DNA from: Holophagaceae bacterium
GTDB lineage: Bacteria; Acidobacteriota; Holophagae; Holophagales; Holophagaceae
Length of the DNA: 64,000 nucleotides
Direction of reading: 5' to 3'
Assembly: GCA_016720465.1 (NCBI GenBank)
Contig: JADKKO010000004.1
Location: 1,752,504 to 1,816,503, forward strand
The notes below the pieces were generated by a model. It had not been told where the DNA came from and did not search any database. It saw nothing but the letters and a program-made list of their open reading frames with translations. A program made the translations under genes and the position numbers. How positions within the stretch are numbered: the stretch's first letter is position 1; each line of letters opens with the position of its first letter. This document shows, piece after piece, positions 1 through 8,991 of the stretch.

Positions 1-651
1 TGCTTCGATGGATACCGTGAATGGCGTCTTGCCCTCAGCGCCGCCGTTGGTTCCGCCGAAAAACGCATCATTATAGTCGCCTCCGTCCACATTGATGGAG
101 GTATTGATGCCACGCTGGCCGCCAATGGCGATGTTTCCCCGTTCGGAGGAAATCGTCACCTGCGGAGACAGGAGGGCGAAGTCCAAGAATCCCCTTCCCT
201 TCACGGGCAGCGTGTTGAGGGATTCCGGCGTGAAGAGGGTCACAGCAGCCGAGCGATCGGTGTCGACCTGCGTGGCGACAGCCACCACTTCAACGGTGGT
301 GCTGCTCTCGGGAGCTAGCTTGATGTTCAAGGGTGCGGCATCGCCCAGGTTCAGGTTGACCTTGATGTTCGAGGCGGCATGGAATCCGGCCTTGGTGACG
401 CTGACGCTGTAGGGGCCCACAGGCAGGGCGGTGGCCACGTAGCGGCCGGTGGCATCGGTCTGGACTGTGCGCACGAAACCAGTTTCCACGTTTCGGATCA
501 CCACTGTGGCGCCGGCCAGAGCCTGGTCCGATGCGGATCTGACGGTGCCCGAGAGCTGGGCGGAAACGCCCTGAGCCGCCAAGGGGCTTGCGAGGGGCGC
601 CGCGATGAGCACGGCGATGAGTCCGGAAATGCGGATGTGCCTGGATGTCAT
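1..651 (-). CDS. Oar-like TonB-dependent receptor, N-terminal part (truncated by window edge)
   Basis: The reading frame runs from an ATG at 651 off the left edge, so 217 residues are visible. Residues 1-24 form a signal peptide ending near LAAQG. Residues of about 27-110 read as a carboxypeptidase-regulatory-like beta-sandwich, with the family pattern SGTVRSASDQALAGATVVI followed by TDATGRYVATALPVGPYSV. A plug-domain start follows, with the phrase LPVKGRGFLDFALLSPQV that is typical of Oar-type outer-membrane receptors. A strong GGAGGAAC ribosome site precedes the ATG. Oar-like proteins are 1000-plus residue outer-membrane barrels, abundant in Acidobacteriota and Myxococcota, so most of the gene lies outside. 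The substrate is unknown. The gene is divergent from the S55 peptidase gene. Confidence 0.88.
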   Translation of the reverse strand, partial: MTSRHIRISGLIAVLIAAPLASPLAAQGVSAQLSGTVRSASDQALAGATVVIRNVETGFVRTVQTDATGRYVATALPVGPYSVSVTKAGFHAASNIKVNLNLGDAAPLNIKLAPESSTTVEVVAVATQVDTDRSAAVTLFTPESLNTLPVKGRGFLDFALLSPQVTISSERGNIAIGGQRGINTSINVDGGDYNDAFFGGTNGGAEGKTPFTVSIEA

Positions 652-871
652 ATTAAGTTCCTCCGAAGAGGAAGAGGTTAACGGGGATTCAGTTCATCGC
701 AAAGTTAAGAGTCCGTAACAATGGTCACAGGAACTAAAACTCCTTCTCAGCACACCTAAAGCCGAAGCGGGGATTCCATGGCTCCATTGGGGATCCGCCT
801 CCCTGTCAGGCCCTGCTTGCCCCTGTTATGTTTGCATCTGCGGTTCCGGCCGTTTCATTGGGAAAAACCAC
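652..871. other. Divergent intergenic region between Oar-like receptor and S55 peptidase
   Basis: This 220-bp gap separates two divergently transcribed genes, so both promoters should lie here. I see no convincing sigma-70 hexamer pair and no strong dyad. Confidence 0.5.
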
Positions 872-2653
872 ATGCCCTTGGCTTCTCGCTTTTTGTTCGT
901 CCCGGTTCTCTTGGCTTTGACAGCATCGGCGATTTCACTTCGGGCCCAGGCCACCATGCCCCTGGCCGAGGTGTTGCCCGGCATGAAAGGCACGGGACGC
1001 ACGGTCTTCAAAGGCGCCCAGATCGAGACATTTGAGTTCGAGGTGCTGGGCATCCAGCGCAACATCACGCCGGGGCACAGCCTGATCCTCGTGAAGGCCA
1101 GCGGGGGGCCCCTGGCCGAGACCGGCATCCTCGCGGGCATGAGCGGCTCGCCCTGCTACGTGGATGGCAAGCTCATCGGCGCCCTGAGCATCGGTTTCGC
1201 CTTCGAGAAGGAGCCCATGGGGGGCATCACGCCCATCGGCGAGATGCTGGACCAGCTCAGGGATCTCCCCGAAACCACCTCCTCCCGCACGCCCCTGATC
1301 CTGCCCAAAGTGGAACCCCCCAAGGTGCTGAAGGCGGCGTTGCGGGGCGAGATGCTGACCCTGGCGGAATTGCTGGGTGATCAAGGCCAGGTGAGCCGCT
1401 CCGGGTCGGAAGCGCCCCTGGTGGTCACCGGGACGCCCCTATCGCCGGAAGCCCAGGCGCTTTTCGCAGGCCTGCCCCTGCGCTTCGCCAACGCTGGGAG
1501 CGGGGCGATGGTGTCCGCTTCGCCCAATGCCAAGGCCAGTCCCATCGAACCCGGCGGCATGGCCGCCATCTCGCTGGTGCAGGGCGACCTGGACATGGCT
1601 GCGTCGGGAACCATCACCTGGGTCAGCGGAAAAAAAGTGCTGCTCTTCGGCCACCAGCTTTTCAACCTGGGCGGCGTGGATCTGCCGCTCTGGTCGGCCT
1701 CGGTGGCGGGCAATGTGGCCAGCTACCAGTCCAGCTTCAAGCTCGCCCAGCCCGTGGCGCCCATCGGCGCCCTGCGGCTGGACCGCTCGGTGGGCGTGGG
1801 CGGTGTGCTGGGGGCCGAACCACGCATGGTGCCCCTGCGCATCGGCCTGAATCTCGGCGGCCGGAAGACCCTCAACTTCCGGTTCGAGCTCATGGACCAC
1901 CCCTTCATCACGCCGATCCTGGCGTCTGCGGTGGTGAGCCAGACCTTGAGCGGGCATGTGCGCGGGCTCGGCCTGCAAAGCCTGTCCCTGCAAGGCAACA
2001 TCAAGATCGCCGGGCATCCGGCCATCGAGATCGAAAATGTCATCGCGGATCTGAATCCCAACCGGCTGGCCGGTTTCGTGGGCGCCATGGTGCAGTCCCT
2101 GGCGATGAATCCCTTCGAGCGGCCGGTGTTCGAGGGCATCTCGCTGACCATCAAAGCCGAGGAGCGCCTGGACCTCACGGGGATTTCCGCGGTGCGGATC
2201 CTCAAGGCCCATGTGAAGCGCGGGGAATCGCTTCCGGTGCTGGTGACCCTCCAGAACATCCAGGGCGTGCGGGAGACCGCGACCCTGAACATCCCCGTGC
2301 CCCACAGCGCCCAGGCCGGGAAAGCCACCCTGCTGGTGGGGGATGGACTCAGCCTGGCGGCCGCGGATCCCGACGAGCGCGTCATCGATGTGAGCGGGCT
2401 CAACGACGTGGTCCGCCTGCTGAACGGCGCTTTGCGCAACAACCATGCTTATGCGGTGCTGGTACAGAGCCAGGCGGGGGCGGGCCTGCGGGGCAGCCGG
2501 ATCGAGGGGATCCCCCCCTCCGTGGCCAGCCTGATCGCCAGTGACGGTGGCAGCTCCGACAACAAGCTGCAGCGGCGCATCATCGGCCGCGCGGTGCTGC
2601 CCTTGGAACGGGAAGTGAAGGGCCTGATAACCCTTGAAGTGGAAATCGACTGA
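872..2653 (+). CDS. SpoIVB-type (peptidase family S55) domain protein, secreted
   Basis: The protein has 593 residues. An N-terminal signal peptide (about residues 1-26, LLALTASAISLRAQA) leads directly into an S55-type domain: LAEVLPGMKGTGRTVFKG, then GILAGMSGSPCYVDGKLIGAL with GMSGSP at residues 89-94. In SpoIVB the serine of this GMSGSP motif is the nucleophile. Residues of about 230-300 continue the family pattern (GTITWVSGKKVLLFGHQLF). The C-terminal half is beta-rich and not recognised. SpoIVB itself is a sporulation signalling protease, but nothing here suggests sporulation. Non-sporulating Acidobacteriota and Deltaproteobacteria carry similar exported proteins of unknown role. There is no good Shine-Dalgarno before the ATG. 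The next gene begins 32 bp downstream and is probably co-transcribed. Confidence 0.85.
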   Translation: MPLASRFLFVPVLLALTASAISLRAQATMPLAEVLPGMKGTGRTVFKGAQIETFEFEVLGIQRNITPGHSLILVKASGGPLAETGILAGMSGSPCYVDGKLIGALSIGFAFEKEPMGGITPIGEMLDQLRDLPETTSSRTPLILPKVEPPKVLKAALRGEMLTLAELLGDQGQVSRSGSEAPLVVTGTPLSPEAQALFAGLPLRFANAGSGAMVSASPNAKASPIEPGGMAAISLVQGDLDMAASGTITWVSGKKVLLFGHQLFNLGGVDLPLWSASVAGNVASYQSSFKLAQPVAPIGALRLDRSVGVGGVLGAEPRMVPLRIGLNLGGRKTLNFRFELMDHPFITPILASAVVSQTLSGHVRGLGLQSLSLQGNIKIAGHPAIEIENVIADLNPNRLAGFVGAMVQSLAMNPFERPVFEGISLTIKAEERLDLTGISAVRILKAHVKRGESLPVLVTLQNIQGVRETATLNIPVPHSAQAGKATLLVGDGLSLAAADPDERVIDVSGLNDVVRLLNGALRNNHAYAVLVQSQAGAGLRGSRIEGIPPSVASLIASDGGSSDNKLQRRIIGRAVLPLEREVKGLITLEVEID

Positions 2654-2685
2654 CCACCTGGATTTCTTTGAGCTGGAGTGCCTAC

Positions 2686-4806
2686 ATGCGTTCACGTGTG
2701 CTTCCGATGTTGCTGGTTTCCGCCGGATTGGCCCAGGCCCAGCAGGCGATGATCCCTTCAACGGTTTCTCCCGCCACTTTCAGCGGCTTCAATGACTGGC
2801 TCAGCGCCGAGACGCGGGGCATCCGCATCGGTGCCGACGGCCAGCTCCGCCTGGCGCCGGGACTGCGGCGCGTGGGCCAACTGCCCGAGGGCGTGGTGTG
2901 GGCGGCGGTGGCTGACGGCGCAGGTGGCGTGTACCTTTCCGCTGGAACCGAAGGAAAGCTGTTCCATTACAGCGGCGGCAACGTCAAGCCTCTGGCCCAG
3001 GTGAAGGGCGGGGTGATCTTCGCGATGGCGAGGCTGGGGAACGATCTGCTGGTGGCGCCCACGGGTGAAGGAAAACTGTTCCGTGTCACGCCTGCGGGGG
3101 AAGTGAAACCCTTTGCGGAGATCGAGGCCAAGGTGGTGTGGGGCATCTCCGCCCAGGGCGGCGATGTGGTCGTGGCGGGCGGCGGCGAGAAGGGCGCCGT
3201 GCTGCTGTTGGCGCGCGAGAACGGGGGCCGGAGGATGGCGGAATTGCCGGAGGAAACATCCTTCACCGCCATGACGGCCGATGGGCAGGGCGGTTTCTAC
3301 CTGGGCACCCATGGCCGGGGCCTGGTGCTCCACTATTCCGGGGACAAGGTGGAGACTCTGATGTCCACCGGATTCGAGGAAGTCCGCGCCATCACGCTTT
3401 CAGATGGCCAGGTCTTCATCGGCGCCAACAATGGGCTGGCCAACCGGATGGTGAGCGGGAACCTTGAAAAGCGTGAAAGCTACCTTTCGGAAACGGGCAC
3501 CGCCACCAAGTCCGCGGTGCTTCGCCTGGACAAGTCCAGGGTGCCCGAAACCCTGTGGCAGAGTTCCCAGGGCCATATCTACTCGCTGGCCGCCTGGCGG
3601 GGCCAGTTGCTGGTGGGCACCGGCAACCGCGCGCGCATCTTTTCCATCGCCCTGAGCGAACGCGGCCGGGACCAGGAAGCTTTCGCGGCGCTCCAGGATC
3701 TTGGCACCGCCCAGGCCAGCGCCTTCGTGGCCAGCGGCCAGGACCTGCTGGCGGTGGGCTCCAATCCCGCCGAGATCCATCAGATCACCGACAGCCAGGG
3801 CCTCGAGGGCACTCTGGAAAGCCGCGTCCTGAAGGGCAATCCGTTGGCCGACTGGGGCCGAGCCTACGTGGATTCCGAACAACCGGCGGGCACCTCGGTC
3901 GAACTGCAGGTGCGCACCGGATCCACCGAAACCCCCGACAGCACCTGGTCCACCTGGACGCCGCCCCTCCGGAGCGGCGAGCGCCCGGGCGTGCCTTCCG
4001 CGCGCTTCGCCCAGTTCCGCCTGAAACTCGCCAGCACCCGCGGCGCGGCGACGCCTGTGGTGGATTCCGTGAAGGTCTATTGGACCAGCCGCAATCTGGC
4101 TCCCCTATGGGACGGCATCGATGTGATGCCCACCGGCGTGGTCATCACCCGCAGCGCGCCGCCCGATGACATCGGCATCGAAAGGGTCCCGCTGGAAACA
4201 CAGAAGCTCATTCCAGCGCTGCAATATGCGGGTTCTGAAAAACGCAGCTTCCGGCGCGCTTCCCAGGCCTTCGTCTTCCGGGTTGGCGACCCCAACAACG
4301 ACACCCTCCAGTACCGCATCCGGGTGCTTCCCGACCGGGGCAGCCCCATCGAACTGGAAAAGGCCTGGAAGGAGAAATTCTTCACCTTCGACACCCTGCC
4401 GCTCCCCGATGGCCGCTACCGCCTGGAAGTCACCGCCAGCGACGCCCCGACCCAGCCCTTCAACGCTGTGCTGACCAGCACCTTCCGGACGGTGGCCTTC
4501 ATGGTGGACCACACGCCGTCGTCCATCTCGGACCTCTCGGCCATCTCCGACAGCGAGGGTGTCCATGTCCGGTTCATGGCCCAGGATGCCACCTCGGTCA
4601 TCCGGGAAGCGGCCCTCAGCGCCGACGGCGAAAACTGGCTCCAGGTCCTGCCTGAGGACCGGATTTTCGACAGCCAGACCGAACGGTTCGAGGTAGCGCT
4701 CCCCAAGAACCTTGTCCGTGGAGACCGCGTCCTGGTGCGGGTCACCGATGCCCATAGCAACGAACAGACAGCCTTCGCGTTCATCGCGGCCGCAGGGAAG
4801 AAATGA
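2686..4806 (+). CDS. Exported beta-propeller-like protein with C-terminal Ig/FnIII-like modules, function unknown
   Basis: The ATG at 2686 is preferred over an in-frame TTG at 2668. It has a GGAG eight bases upstream and starts a clean signal peptide (MRSRVLPMLLVSAGLAQAQ). The mature part, to about residue 370, is a series of repeats of roughly 40-50 residues of the form 'GGVYLSAGTEGKLFHYS', 'LLVAPTGEGKLFRVTPAGEV' and 'GGFYLGTHGRGLVLHYSGDKV'. This looks like blades of a beta-propeller. Residues of about 370-700 hold beta-sandwich-like stretches (DGRYRLEVTASD, VHVRFMAQDATS). No catalytic motif is visible. It follows the S55 peptidase gene closely and may be a periplasmic or surface partner of it, which is inference from position only. 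Confidence 0.7.
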   Translation: MRSRVLPMLLVSAGLAQAQQAMIPSTVSPATFSGFNDWLSAETRGIRIGADGQLRLAPGLRRVGQLPEGVVWAAVADGAGGVYLSAGTEGKLFHYSGGNVKPLAQVKGGVIFAMARLGNDLLVAPTGEGKLFRVTPAGEVKPFAEIEAKVVWGISAQGGDVVVAGGGEKGAVLLLARENGGRRMAELPEETSFTAMTADGQGGFYLGTHGRGLVLHYSGDKVETLMSTGFEEVRAITLSDGQVFIGANNGLANRMVSGNLEKRESYLSETGTATKSAVLRLDKSRVPETLWQSSQGHIYSLAAWRGQLLVGTGNRARIFSIALSERGRDQEAFAALQDLGTAQASAFVASGQDLLAVGSNPAEIHQITDSQGLEGTLESRVLKGNPLADWGRAYVDSEQPAGTSVELQVRTGSTETPDSTWSTWTPPLRSGERPGVPSARFAQFRLKLASTRGAATPVVDSVKVYWTSRNLAPLWDGIDVMPTGVVITRSAPPDDIGIERVPLETQKLIPALQYAGSEKRSFRRASQAFVFRVGDPNNDTLQYRIRVLPDRGSPIELEKAWKEKFFTFDTLPLPDGRYRLEVTASDAPTQPFNAVLTSTFRTVAFMVDHTPSSISDLSAISDSEGVHVRFMAQDATSVIREAALSADGENWLQVLPEDRIFDSQTERFEVALPKNLVRGDRVLVRVTDAHSNEQTAFAFIAAAGKK

Positions 4807-4824
4807 ACCGGCCCATTTGATCGC

Positions 4825-4893
4825 CTCCCTCGGGCCGGCCGCGACTATTGGAGGAGAAGTCCGGCCACCGCTTCCACCCGGGTCCCGAGGGAG
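4825..4893. repeat. Inverted repeat downstream of the propeller gene
   Basis: A perfect 10-base inverted repeat (ctccctcggg at 4825-4834, cccgagggag at 4884-4893) lies in the gap between converging transcripts. The 49-base loop and missing T-tract make it a weak terminator candidate. Confidence 0.3.
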
Positions 4894-5076
4894 AACACAT
4901 CCAATCTCGCGAAAAATGGCTGCCTGCGCCAAGGTTATGTGGCCACGTGTGCCGCAGGCGGGATGAACCGCTGAAATTGATGGATTCTGGGTAGCTGGGA
5001 CTGGGGGAGCGGGAGAACAGGACTAGATGTCCTGTTGGTTCGGGGGGTAGTCTGAAGGAAGGCAAGGCGGCTTCGT

Positions 5077-5853
5077 TCACCGGCCCTTGAATTGCGCCGG
5101 GCGCTTCTCCAGGAAGGCGCCCATGCCTTCCCCCATGTCCTCGCTGGCGGCCAGCAAGCCGAAAAGCGCGGCCTCGAACTCCAGGCCTTGTTCCTGGGGC
5201 ATTTCCAGGCCCTGGTGCACGGCGGTCAAGGCATGGGCCTGGGCAAGAGGGCCGCGGGTGAGCATGGTCTTGGCCAGTTTCTCGGTGCCGGCTTTCAGCT
5301 CGGCCTGGGGGAACACGCGGCTCACCAGGCCCATGCGCAGGGCGTCCGCGGCGTTCACCATTTCAGCGCTCAGGATCATGTCCAAGGCCACGCCCTTGCC
5401 CACCAGGCGGGGCAGGCGCTGGGTTCCGCCGTAGCCCGGGATGATGCCCAGGGACACTTCGGGGAGGCCGAATCTCGCGTTGTCCGAAGCCACCCTTACA
5501 TGGCAGGCGAGGGCCAGCTCGCAGCCGCCGCCCAGCGCGAATCCATTGACCATGGCGATCACGGGCTTGGGCATGCGCTCGATGCGCTCGAACACGGCTT
5601 GCCCGGCCAGGCTCTGGCGCCGCGCGCTGGAACTGTCCAGATCCTTCAGTTCGGCGATGTCGGCGCCCGCCACGAAGGCCTTCTCTCCTGAGCCGGTGAT
5701 GACGACCACACCCACCGCCGCGTCGTGTTCCAGCCCCGCGAAGGCCGAATCCAGTTCCTTCAGCACCTCGGTGTTCAAGGCGTTGAGCTTCTCGGGCCGG
5801 TTGATGGTCAGCCAGGCGATGCGGTCGGCGGTTTCGACGGTGATGACGGACAT
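5077..5853 (-). CDS. Enoyl-CoA hydratase (crotonase family)
   Basis: The 258-residue protein has the usual length of a monofunctional crotonase. The oxyanion-hole segments are present (AFVAGADIAEL, and NGFALGGGCELALACH), as are both catalytic glutamates: E112 in GGCELA and E132 in LPEVSLGIIPGYGGTQRL. It should hydrate trans-2-enoyl-CoA to 3-hydroxyacyl-CoA in fatty-acid degradation or butanoate metabolism, in the cytosol. GGAG lies five bases before the ATG. It stands alone on the minus strand; related acyl-CoA genes lie at 16-22 kb and at 44.5 kb. Confidence 0.92.
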   Translation of the reverse strand: MSVITVETADRIAWLTINRPEKLNALNTEVLKELDSAFAGLEHDAAVGVVVITGSGEKAFVAGADIAELKDLDSSSARRQSLAGQAVFERIERMPKPVIAMVNGFALGGGCELALACHVRVASDNARFGLPEVSLGIIPGYGGTQRLPRLVGKGVALDMILSAEMVNAADALRMGLVSRVFPQAELKAGTEKLAKTMLTRGPLAQAHALTAVHQGLEMPQEQGLEFEAALFGLLAASEDMGEGMGAFLEKRPAQFKGR

Positions 5854-5889
5854 GGAAGCTCCAGATGGGGTTCGGGGCCAGTCTAGCGC

Positions 5890-6026
5890 AGGAGCTATCA
5901 GCTATCAGCTATGAGCCTTGAGCTATGAGCTTCATAGGGATGCGGCCGGAGGCCGCGACTTTACTCATGGCGCGCCGGAGGCGCCTCCAGATCAGCTGAT
6001 GGCCGACGGCCGAAAGCTGAGAGCCC
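5890..6026. repeat. Palindromic low-complexity intergenic element (agctat type)
   Basis: The phrase agctat(c/g)agc is repeated four times at 5893-5931. It is followed by a GC hairpin (gcggcc gga ggccgc, 5942-5956), a 12-base palindrome (ggaggcgcctcc, 5977-5988) and inverted-sense phrases (atcagctgat, aaagctgagagc). It occupies the gap between two minus-strand genes and could act as a terminator or transcript stabiliser. Confidence 0.5.
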
Positions 6027-6038
6027 ATACCCCCAGCC

Positions 6039-6763
6039 CTACTTCCTCGCATCCGGATCCAGGTACTTCCGCAGGAAATCCAGGGCCAGGGGCCAGGCCA
6101 GATGGGCGGCCTCGGAGTGGAAGCTGCTGCGCTGGTCGCAAAGAAGCCGTGGCCTGCATTTTCGAAACAAACGCTCAGGTAGCTCTTCTTGGCATCCAGA
6201 AGGGCGTCTTCCAGGGTCTTCCGCTGGTCGCTGGGGATCGATGCGTCCTGGCCTCCCCACACCAGCAGCAGGTGGCTGTTGAGGCGGTCCAGGCGGTCCA
6301 GGTGCTGGGGCATGTTGCCGCCGTAGAAGCTCGCCGAGCAGGCCAGGGGCAACGTGGTGGCCGCCAGGAAGCTCATGCGTCCCCCCATGCAGAATCCGAT
6401 GCTGCCGAGCTTCCGCGAGGCGGTCTGGGCATCCGCTGCGAACCAGTCCCCGACCGCAAGGAAATCATCTTCAAGGCCTGGAAGGGTCATCTTCGCGGCT
6501 TCCTCGCGCCCAGGGGCGTAGTCATCGTAGGAGGTGATGAACCCCGGCGCGGTGCGATGGAAAAGTTCCGGCGCCATGGCCGTGAATCCCTCCATGGCGA
6601 AGCGTTCGCAGATTTCCCGGATATGGCCGTTCACCCCGAAGATCTCCTGCAGGACCAGCAGGCCCGGGGCCGTGGCCGCGTCCCTGGGGCGCGCCACAAA
6701 GGCCCTCATGGATGTGCCATCGCTCACGGACAGGTTGATCCATTGACCTTTGGCAGGATGCAT
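6039..6763 (-). CDS. Dienelactone hydrolase family protein, interrupted by a -1 frameshift
   Basis: This alpha/beta hydrolase starts MHPAKGQWINLSVSDG (GAGG five bases upstream) and shows the family landmarks VLQEIFGVNGHIREICERFA, GSIGFCMGGRMSF (nucleophile Cys in G-F-C-M-G-G) and NAGHGFF (catalytic His). Directly after NAGHGFF the frame fails. The expected C-terminus, RSSFHSEAAHLAWPLALDFL and on to ...DPDARK, sits in the neighbouring frame and ends at 6039. One missing T in the T-run at 6140-6142 (minus-strand sense) restores the frame. As it stands the first frame reads on into the palindromic element to 5909. This is either a sequencing or assembly indel or a recent mutation; all catalytic residues lie before the break. 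The substrate is unknown. Confidence 0.8.
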
Positions 6764-6877
6764 GTCGGCCTCTTGTTTCCCGCATTGTGGTCCATGACCC
6801 GGGATTGGGCCAGCGCGGTTTGGAAAATAGGAACCGCAGGGCCACCCGGCCCTTCATCCATGAGCTAAGCTTTTCGC

Positions 6878-7728
6878 ATGTTCAACCCGCCCCATCCCGA
6901 AACCTACCGCGACCAGCTCCGCGCATTCTTGCGGGAGGACTGGGGCACCAGGATTGGACTTCGGGTTCCGTGCGGGACCGGCCCATGCGCGGAGCCATCA
7001 AGGCCAAGTCGCTGCTGGTGTTGGCAGGCCTGCCCATGGCCACGGAAGTCCTCCGCATCGTCGATGAGCGCGTGAAGGCCACGCCCTGGCAGGAGGACGG
7101 CAGCATCGTGCAGCCCGGGAGTGTCGTCCTCGCCCTTGAGGGTCCGAGCCGTTCGATCCTGATGGCCGAACGGGTGATGCTCAACCTGCTCCAACGCCTG
7201 TCGGGCACCGCCACCCTCACGGGGATGTTCGTGGAGATGATCGAGGGGACCGGCGCGAAGATCCTCGATACCCGCAAGACGACGCCAGGCCTGAAGCTTC
7301 TGGAAAAGTACGCGGTCCGCTGCGGCGGGGGCTTCAACCACCGCCTCACCCTGGGCGATGGCGTGCTGCTGAAGGAAAACCATATCGCCGCCGCCGACAG
7401 CCTGCGGGACGCAGTGGAAGCCGCCCGCCGCCTGAGCCCCAGCCTCGTCCGCATCGAGGTCGAGGTCGAGCGGCTGGAGCAGCTCGCCCAGTGCCTGGAA
7501 TTGCCGGAGGTGGATGGCGTGCTGCTCGACAACATGGATCTGGAAGCCCTGCGCGCCGCCGTGCAGATGCGCAATGCCTCCGGCCGCCGCCTGTTCTTGG
7601 AAGCCAGCGGCAACATCACCATTGAACGCGCCCGGGAAGTCGCCGAGACCGGCGTGGATTTCCTGAGCGTCGGCGCCCTCACCCACAGCGCCCCCGCTGC
7701 GGATCTCAGCCTGAGGCTGGAGGCCTGA
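6878..7728 (+). CDS. nadC: Nicotinate-nucleotide pyrophosphorylase (carboxylating), with a -1 frameshift near the N-terminus
   Basis: NadC makes nicotinate mononucleotide from quinolinate and PRPP in NAD synthesis. The C-terminal 250 residues are complete: KILDTRKTTPGLKLLEKYAV, GGGFNHRLTLGDGVLLKENH, then EVEVE, VLLDNM and LEASGNI, all hallmarks of the family. The N-terminal helix MFNPPHPETYRDQLRAFLRE lies in another frame starting with the ATG at 6878. The two join at 'LREDWG/HQDWTSG' if one C is added at 6946 (ggggc to ggggcc), giving the expected 'LREDwG..D.Ts' pattern. The visible sequence therefore lacks one base. Alternatively a shorter protein could start further in, but that would lose part of the N-terminal domain. 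Confidence 0.85.
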
Positions 7729-7740
7729 GACCGAAAAAAA

Positions 7741-8175
7741 TCAGGGTTTCCGCTTTTGTTCCGCGCGCACCACCAGCACATCGCAGGGCGCGTGCCGCAC
7801 CACCCGCGCGGCGGTGCTGCCGAACAGCAGGCGCTCCCAAGTCGAATGGCCCACCTGGGCCACCACCAGCAGGGATTCCGGATCCGCGGCGGCGACCAAC
7901 TCCTCGGCCGGGTTCCCCCAGCGGATCATGGCCTGGGCATTCGGAAACCCTTCGATCCACTTCTCCAACTGCTCTCCTGCCCGGCGTTCCATATCCTGGG
8001 TCCAGTCCGGGTCGGGCAGGGGCAGCTGGACTTCCGGCAGCAGCGGCGGAGGAAGCTGCAGGACATGCAAAGCGGTCAAGGGCGCCCCCAGTCTTTCTGC
8101 CAGGGACCGGGCCCGGTTCAGGGCCTGGCGGGAAGCCTCCGAAAAATCCACACCCACGAGCACCGACTGGAACAT
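7741..8175 (-). CDS. Universal stress protein UspA family
   Basis: The ATG at 8175 is chosen because GGAGG precedes it and the protein then begins with the family start MFQSVLVGVDFSEASRQAL. An upstream in-frame ATG would add 15 unrelated residues. The 144-residue protein keeps the Asp of VGVDFS and the nucleotide-loop region VAQVGHSTWERLLFGSTAARV, followed by HAPCDVLVVR. This pattern is that of the ATP-binding Usp subgroup (G-x2-...-GS-x-A). It is convergent with nadC, with only 12 bp between them. Confidence 0.9.
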   Translation of the reverse strand: MFQSVLVGVDFSEASRQALNRARSLAERLGAPLTALHVLQLPPPLLPEVQLPLPDPDWTQDMERRAGEQLEKWIEGFPNAQAMIRWGNPAEELVAAADPESLLVVAQVGHSTWERLLFGSTAARVVRHAPCDVLVVRAEQKRKP

Positions 8176-8226
8176 GGCATCCTCCGTCTCCAACATAGGC
8201 CGGAGCTGGAAGGAAAACACTGGGGA

Positions 8227-8254
8227 TTGAATAATAGATGTTTAAACATATAAT
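8227..8254 (+). promoter_or_regulatory. Candidate sigma-70 promoter for the pirin pair
   Basis: TTGAAT at 8227-8232 and TATAAT at 8249-8254 are separated by 16 bases, 37 bases before the first pirin ATG. The patch is markedly AT-rich in an otherwise GC-rich gap. Confidence 0.6.
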
Positions 8255-8290
8255 ATCTCCAGGGCCGCTCCCCTGGCCCTGGAGGCACCG

Positions 8291-8989
8291 ATGCTGACCT
8301 TGCGAAGATCCGGAGACCGGGGGCATTTCGATTTCGGCTGGCTGGATACGCGCCATACCTTTTCCTTCGGCGAGTATTTCGACCCTGCCCATCATCAGTT
8401 CCACGCCCTGCGGGTGATCAACGAGGACCGGGTCACGCCGGGGGCGGGCTTCGGGACCCACGGCCACAAGGACATGGAGATCCTCACCTGGGTGCTGGAG
8501 GGCGCCCTGGAGCACCAGGATTCCCTGGGCACCAAGGGCATCATCCGACCCGGCGAGGCCCAGATCATGAGCGCGGGCACCGGCATCCGCCACAGCGAAT
8601 TCAATTCCTCCAAGTCCGAGTCTGTTCATTTTCTGCAGATCTGGGTGCTGCCCGAAGCCAAGGACCTGAGTCCGCGCTACGACCAGGTGGCCTTTCCCGA
8701 CGAACGCTTCCGCAACACCTGGGGCCTCCTGGCCAGCCGGGATGGGGCGGAGGGTTCGGTGGTGGTGTTCCAGGATCTGAAAGTCCATGTGTCCCGTCTG
8801 GATGCCGGGGTGCAGCTCGTCCGCGACCTGGATCCCGGGCGGGTTGGCTGGCTGCACGTGGCCAAGGGTTCGGTCCTGGCCAACGGGCAAACCCTGAAAG
8901 CTGGTGATGCCCTGGCCCTGGAATCCGAATCCAAGTTGGTGGTGGAAGCCGATGACAGCAATGAAATCCTCTTTTTCGATCTGGAGTGA
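8291..8989 (+). CDS. Pirin-family bicupin, YhhW-like (quercetin 2,3-dioxygenase type)
   Basis: The 232-residue protein matches the short bacterial pirins in length. The N-terminal cupin carries the metal ligands H57 and H59 (FGTHGHKDMEI) and H101 and E103 (GTGIRHSEFN), the spacing known from E. coli YhhW. The start pattern LRRSGDRGHFDFGWLDTRHTFSFG is characteristic. YhhW and YhaK relatives bind Fe/Ni/Cu and some oxidise quercetin in vitro; the physiological role is unclear. It is followed by a second, longer pirin two bases later. Confidence 0.9.
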   Translation: MLTLRRSGDRGHFDFGWLDTRHTFSFGEYFDPAHHQFHALRVINEDRVTPGAGFGTHGHKDMEILTWVLEGALEHQDSLGTKGIIRPGEAQIMSAGTGIRHSEFNSSKSESVHFLQIWVLPEAKDLSPRYDQVAFPDERFRNTWGLLASRDGAEGSVVVFQDLKVHVSRLDAGVQLVRDLDPGRVGWLHVAKGSVLANGQTLKAGDALALESESKLVVEADDSNEILFFDLE

Positions 8990-8991
8990 CC

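Noticed and set aside
1439..2761. A 440-codon minus-strand frame opposite the S55 peptidase gene
   Set aside because: Antisense shadow; no motif, and the plus-strand gene has signal peptide and S55 motif.
6936..6956. Programmed -1 frameshifting in nadC
   Set aside because: There is no X-XXY-YYZ slippery heptamer, and NadC is not known to use frameshifting; a missing base is simpler.
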